Assembly: GCA_003344405.1 (NCBI GenBank)
Contig: NOWV01000088.1
Coordinates: 1 to 64,000 of the forward strand
Direction of reading: 5' to 3'
DNA from: Trichoplax sp. H2
Lineage: Eukaryota > Placozoa > Uniplacotomia > Trichoplacea
DNA length: 64,000 bases
The notes under the pieces were generated by a model. The model did no database searches. It saw nothing but the letters and a program-made list of their open reading frames with translations, and had not been told where the DNA came from. Of the stretch, positions 61,165 through 64,000 are shown piece after piece (position 1 is the first letter of the stretch; every line of letters begins with the position of its first letter). Position numbers and translations under genes: made by a program.

Positions 61165-62631
61165 ATGGCGAGTTCTATTGAAGCTGCCGTTGATAGTGTT
61201 AGCTTGAGCGCTTACAGAGATCAACAGTTTAAGGTTAGTAATGATTAAAATACATTAGAAATCTGTTGAGAATTGGCCAAGGTATTGCTAGGATAGATTT
61301 ATTTAATCCTTCCTTGTACTAATTTAAAAATCGCTGTGAAGCATACTGCGTTGATCAGTAAGCCGTCGCAGAGTTCATCATTGTACTATGGCCACCAATC
61401 TTACATAGCGAAAGCTTAACAGTATTATAATCGCATCGATGCTAATATTGTCTATATTATCTTGCTAATAATTTAAGCGTACAGTACCTTACTACTTTAT
61501 AATAGTAATTGTCTACTAAAGATTGCATATCCGTAACTTTGCCCGTACCTATTGCATGCTATCTTGGCTTTACGTAGAGTACGTACTCTACCTTAGACTT
61601 GTACCACGCTACTAGAAGCTACCGAAAGCGTGTTGAAACGTTTTGTGATTACAGTCTAATTAATTTACCAGTAATATACTACGTGCATCGATGTGATCAA
61701 CAGATTGATAAATTGTACTGGGTATATTCTACAGCTATCGTGATATAAAATTTTGCAATGATACGTAAATGGTAGTATACGAGCTATAAAAGAAATTTCT
61801 TATTTTAGGGCACCGTAACTGAACAAGAATCCAAATTAAAATTGACATGTACAATGTACGTTGGCAATTTATCCTTCTACACTACTGAATCTCAATTATA
61901 TGAAGTGTTTTCTAAAGTTGGTGATGTGAAGAGAATTGTAATGGGACTTGATCGCTTCAAAAAGACGCCATGTGGTTTTTGTTTTGTTGAATATCCTTTA
62001 ACTTGATTACGAACAAAATGCAGTATATCTACATCTGTACAACTATATCTGATCATCTTGAATAGATCCTACATATTATGTTACATTTTAAAACGTTGTC
62101 AGAACTTCTGTATGAAATCATAATATTTTCTTAACCTTAAGCTTACATATGACACCAGAGAAGAAGCTGAGATGTGTATGAGATACATAAATGGTACTAA
62201 AATTGATGATAGGATTATTAGAACCGATTGGGACGCAGGATTTATAGAAGGTCGACAGTATGGACGTGGAAGAAGTGGTGGACAGGTAACTATGAACACA
62301 TTTGATATCTTTTCCTTAGTTGCCTCTATAGGCATAATGTTATGTACGAGAAAGCTCGGGAAGTGATGGATTCAGTAATAATAGTAGTATTTGATATATA
62401 TATTTTAGCTAATTAACTTTCAATACAGTACTGAAGAAGCTTAGAAGAATTCGATATTATAAACTTTTCAATAGTAAAGATACTTATTTACGGTACTTAT
62501 GATCAAAAATTTTTTAATTTTATATTTAGGTTCGTGATGAATGTCGGCAAGATTTTGATGCAAATCGCGGTGGTTTTGGACAACTCTTGGCCAAAGGTGG
62601 ATTTAGCGAAACATCTTCGTTGCATCATTAG
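61165..62631 (+). CDS. NCBP2: Nuclear cap-binding protein subunit 2 (CBP20)
   Basis: Small subunit of the nuclear cap-binding complex; holds the m7G cap of new transcripts. Four exons: 61165-61233, 61809-61990, 62147-62285, 62530-62631; 163 residues (156 in humans). The single RRM is intact: [20 protein letters not shown] (RNP2), a central [27 protein letters not shown] (RNP1) and [27 protein letters not shown] signature tail [23 protein letters not shown] then lies next to the cap pocket. The tyrosine and aromatic residues that stack on the cap in the family can be seen in place, though the N-terminal pair is less certain. Intron 2 is AT-AC type. The Gly-rich end is longer than in mammals. 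Confidence 0.97.
61991..62146 (+). other. AT-AC (U12-type) intron in NCBP2
   Basis: The donor ATATCCTTTA (61991-62000) is the textbook U12 AT-AC consensus, and reading through it gives a stop three codons later. The acceptor is CTTAC at 62142-62146. The branch-point match TTTCTTAAC lies at 62127-62135, about 12 nt before the acceptor. Joining GA to A restores the Glu of FVEYD, the conserved RNP1 reading. Confidence 0.96.
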
Positions 62632-63306
62632 GGATAATCCATGTTAACCTTGCCCAACTACTATATCACAGCATTTGAATAGCAAGAAATTCTATGCAAT
62701 CTGGTTTATAAACAATGTAATATTCTGACGGCCGAAATAGAATTGATACCTATATCGTTAACGATTTTTTGTTTCTAATATCATAATGGATTACACTTAC
62801 TAGTCAGTAATGATCTAGTAATGTTATCTACATGATGACGATGTGTGGCACACGTTAAGTAACAATATGCAAAAGTGCCATGTCCTTGTATTTAATAATT
62901 TTTATTATTAACTGATGTATCTATGCTGTACCAGTCTTGATGCCAATTTCTAAAACAAGAGTGCACTCGCATAATAGTGCACAATTATGATAAAAGATAG
63001 TAGCTACATCGCTGATGTACACTTCGACAGTAGCTTTAAATAGTTATTTTTTATTCATTTTTGTCACAAATCTCTGTACAAATTATTGCCGAATAGCCCT
63101 GAAGCCCTATCATGTCTATCGAGAGTTAGTATATTTATTAATGAGTATTATACAGTCATTTTCAGTGTAATCGTATTAACAGGTTATTGCATCGCTTGCA
63201 ATTAAAAGTGCGGTGAGCTCTGTTTTTTGTCGTTTCGTTAGTATCCGTAGTCCTGAGCAATTGTTTTACTGTTTGAATAGTATTTCATGATTTGGAATGA
63301 TTATCT
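62632..63306. other. NCBP2 / coiled-coil gene convergent 3' region
   Basis: AT-rich and presumably 3'UTR of both converging genes. No exon or RNA gene seen. Confidence 0.4.
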
Positions 63307-63946
63307 TTAAAAAATATCAATTGCCTTGGATTTTGATGGCGTTCTTTCTAATAATATTCCACCATCTCGTGAACTTCTCCTATAGTTTTTCTTTAACGAC
63401 GACTTTGCCACGGTGGTATTTGTAGAGTTATTCTTAGGAGTATTTCTTTCACCCTAAATAATGTTAATGAATAATCAAATAAAGTTAAACATTAACTTAC
63501 GTATCAAACTATTACAATCTTCAACTGCATCATCAACCTAACTTGCAACTCAATTTTTCACTATTTACCTTCAGCAATTCGGAGTATTTATTGGTTACAT
63601 CGTCAATTTGCTTGTTGAGTAAATGTATTTTAGTGTTCAGTTGATCAATCTTTGCTTCAAGTTTTTCCCTTTTACTACGTTCATAATTTAACTGAGCTTC
63701 TAACTCCGTTATTGTCCTATATTGACATATTGCATATGAAAATCTCATTAGAACCCAGTTTTACTCATAGATATTATGGATAGGTTGCAATTGATTGATT
63801 TTTCTCTTTTCAATACAACCTTTCGTATTCGGCTTGTTTATCCATAGTTTCAATATCTTCATCCAACAGTCCACCTAGCTGATGATAATTTGCTTTAGCT
63901 ATCTTGAGTAACCTTTTTAATTCTTCTATGCGATGACTAGCTCGCC
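63307..63946 (-). CDS. Coiled-coil protein, 3' exons of a partial gene
   Basis: Three minus-strand exons in consistent phase: 63946-63820, 63716-63569 and 63453-63307 (stop TAA at 63307-63309). The gene begins beyond the right edge. The encoded C-terminus has a long heptad-type coiled coil (IEELKRLLKIAKANYHQL, then ITELEAQLNYERSKREKLEA and DQLNTKIHLLNKQIDDV). A Ser/Lys/Arg-rich tail with RRSSRDGG follows, ending SKSKAIDIF. This is the architecture of centrosomal, kinetochore or cytoskeletal adaptors, but I cannot name the family. A further short candidate exon (63536-63500, VDDAVEDCNSLI) would break the phase to the last exon, so I left it out; it could mark an alternative end. Confidence 0.72.
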
Positions 63947-64000
63947 CTTAGGATATAGACAATACATTTCCATTCGTTAACATTTTACGTTAATACAACT

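Noticed and set aside
63500-63536. Possible extra exon (VDDAVEDCNSLI) in the right-edge coiled-coil gene
   Set aside because: Including it leaves a phase-1 end that produces a stop in the last exon, and the intron before it would be only about 31 bp.
1-64000. CRISPR arrays, bacterial operons, rRNA or tRNA genes
   Set aside because: No regular short direct repeats with unique spacers, no intronless gene clusters with ribosome binding sites, and no tRNA cloverleaf that I could recognise by eye. A tRNA-finding program would be the decisive check.

Overview
The window is AT-rich, intron-dense nuclear DNA from an early-branching animal. Every conserved gene is animal-like (CUL3, COPS9, legumain, NUFIP1, NCBP2, DPH2, ISOC, RPL22, PCYT1). 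Introns are short and AT-rich, two are AT-AC (minor-spliceosome) introns, and genes sit a few kb apart. A placozoan (Trichoplax/Hoilungia-like) is my best guess. That is inference from gene content and architecture, not a database match. Almost no conserved gene is a simple open reading frame, so the gene models below were rebuilt exon by exon. In each multi-exon model the splice phases agree and the summed length is a multiple of three. The last legumain exon and one GC-AG donor in DPH2 are the weaker joins.

Layout. 1-4400: a possible first exon of a minus-strand gene at the left edge, then three families of tandem repeats, then an element carrying an 11-bp minisatellite. 4535-8699: choline-phosphate cytidylyltransferase (PCYT1). 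8700-15900: intergenic DNA with an assembly problem (two 20-N gaps around a misplaced contig and a duplicated 665-bp flank) and two more tandem arrays. 15922-18980: a second PCYT1-like gene that has lost many catalytic residues. 21085-21312 (-): a small single-pass membrane protein. 22240-23403: COPS9. 25453-26936 (-): RPL22. 28112-34156: CUL3 in 27 exons. 34967-37167 (-): ISOC-type isochorismatase-domain protein. 38547-39023: 97-bp tandem repeat. 39657-43895 (-): legumain in 14 exons. 44290-44880: a long inverted-repeat element with a tandem core. 46450-49440: an intronless 996-residue fusion of an indoleamine 2,3-dioxygenase-like domain, a CPR-type FAD/NADPH reductase and cytochrome b5. 51780-51992: a possible Cys-rich microprotein. 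52564-56269 (-) and 56727-59358 (+): DPH2 and NUFIP1, head to head. 61165-62631: NCBP2. 63307-63946 (-): 3' part of a coiled-coil gene that runs off the window.

The most exciting locus is the IDO-reductase-cytochrome b5 fusion. Mammalian IDO1 is a separate haem enzyme that needs electrons from cytochrome b5 fed by a flavoprotein reductase; here all three pieces lie in one polypeptide, suggesting a self-sufficient dioxygenase. The gene lacks introns in a very intron-rich neighbourhood and is bracketed by 57-bp near-identical direct repeats. Other points: COPS9 (COP9 signalosome, removes NEDD8 from cullins) and CUL3 lie about 5 kb apart with only RPL22 between them; the second PCYT1 copy looks like a pseudoenzyme; and a palindromic TACTGTACAGTA-type motif recurs near gene starts.
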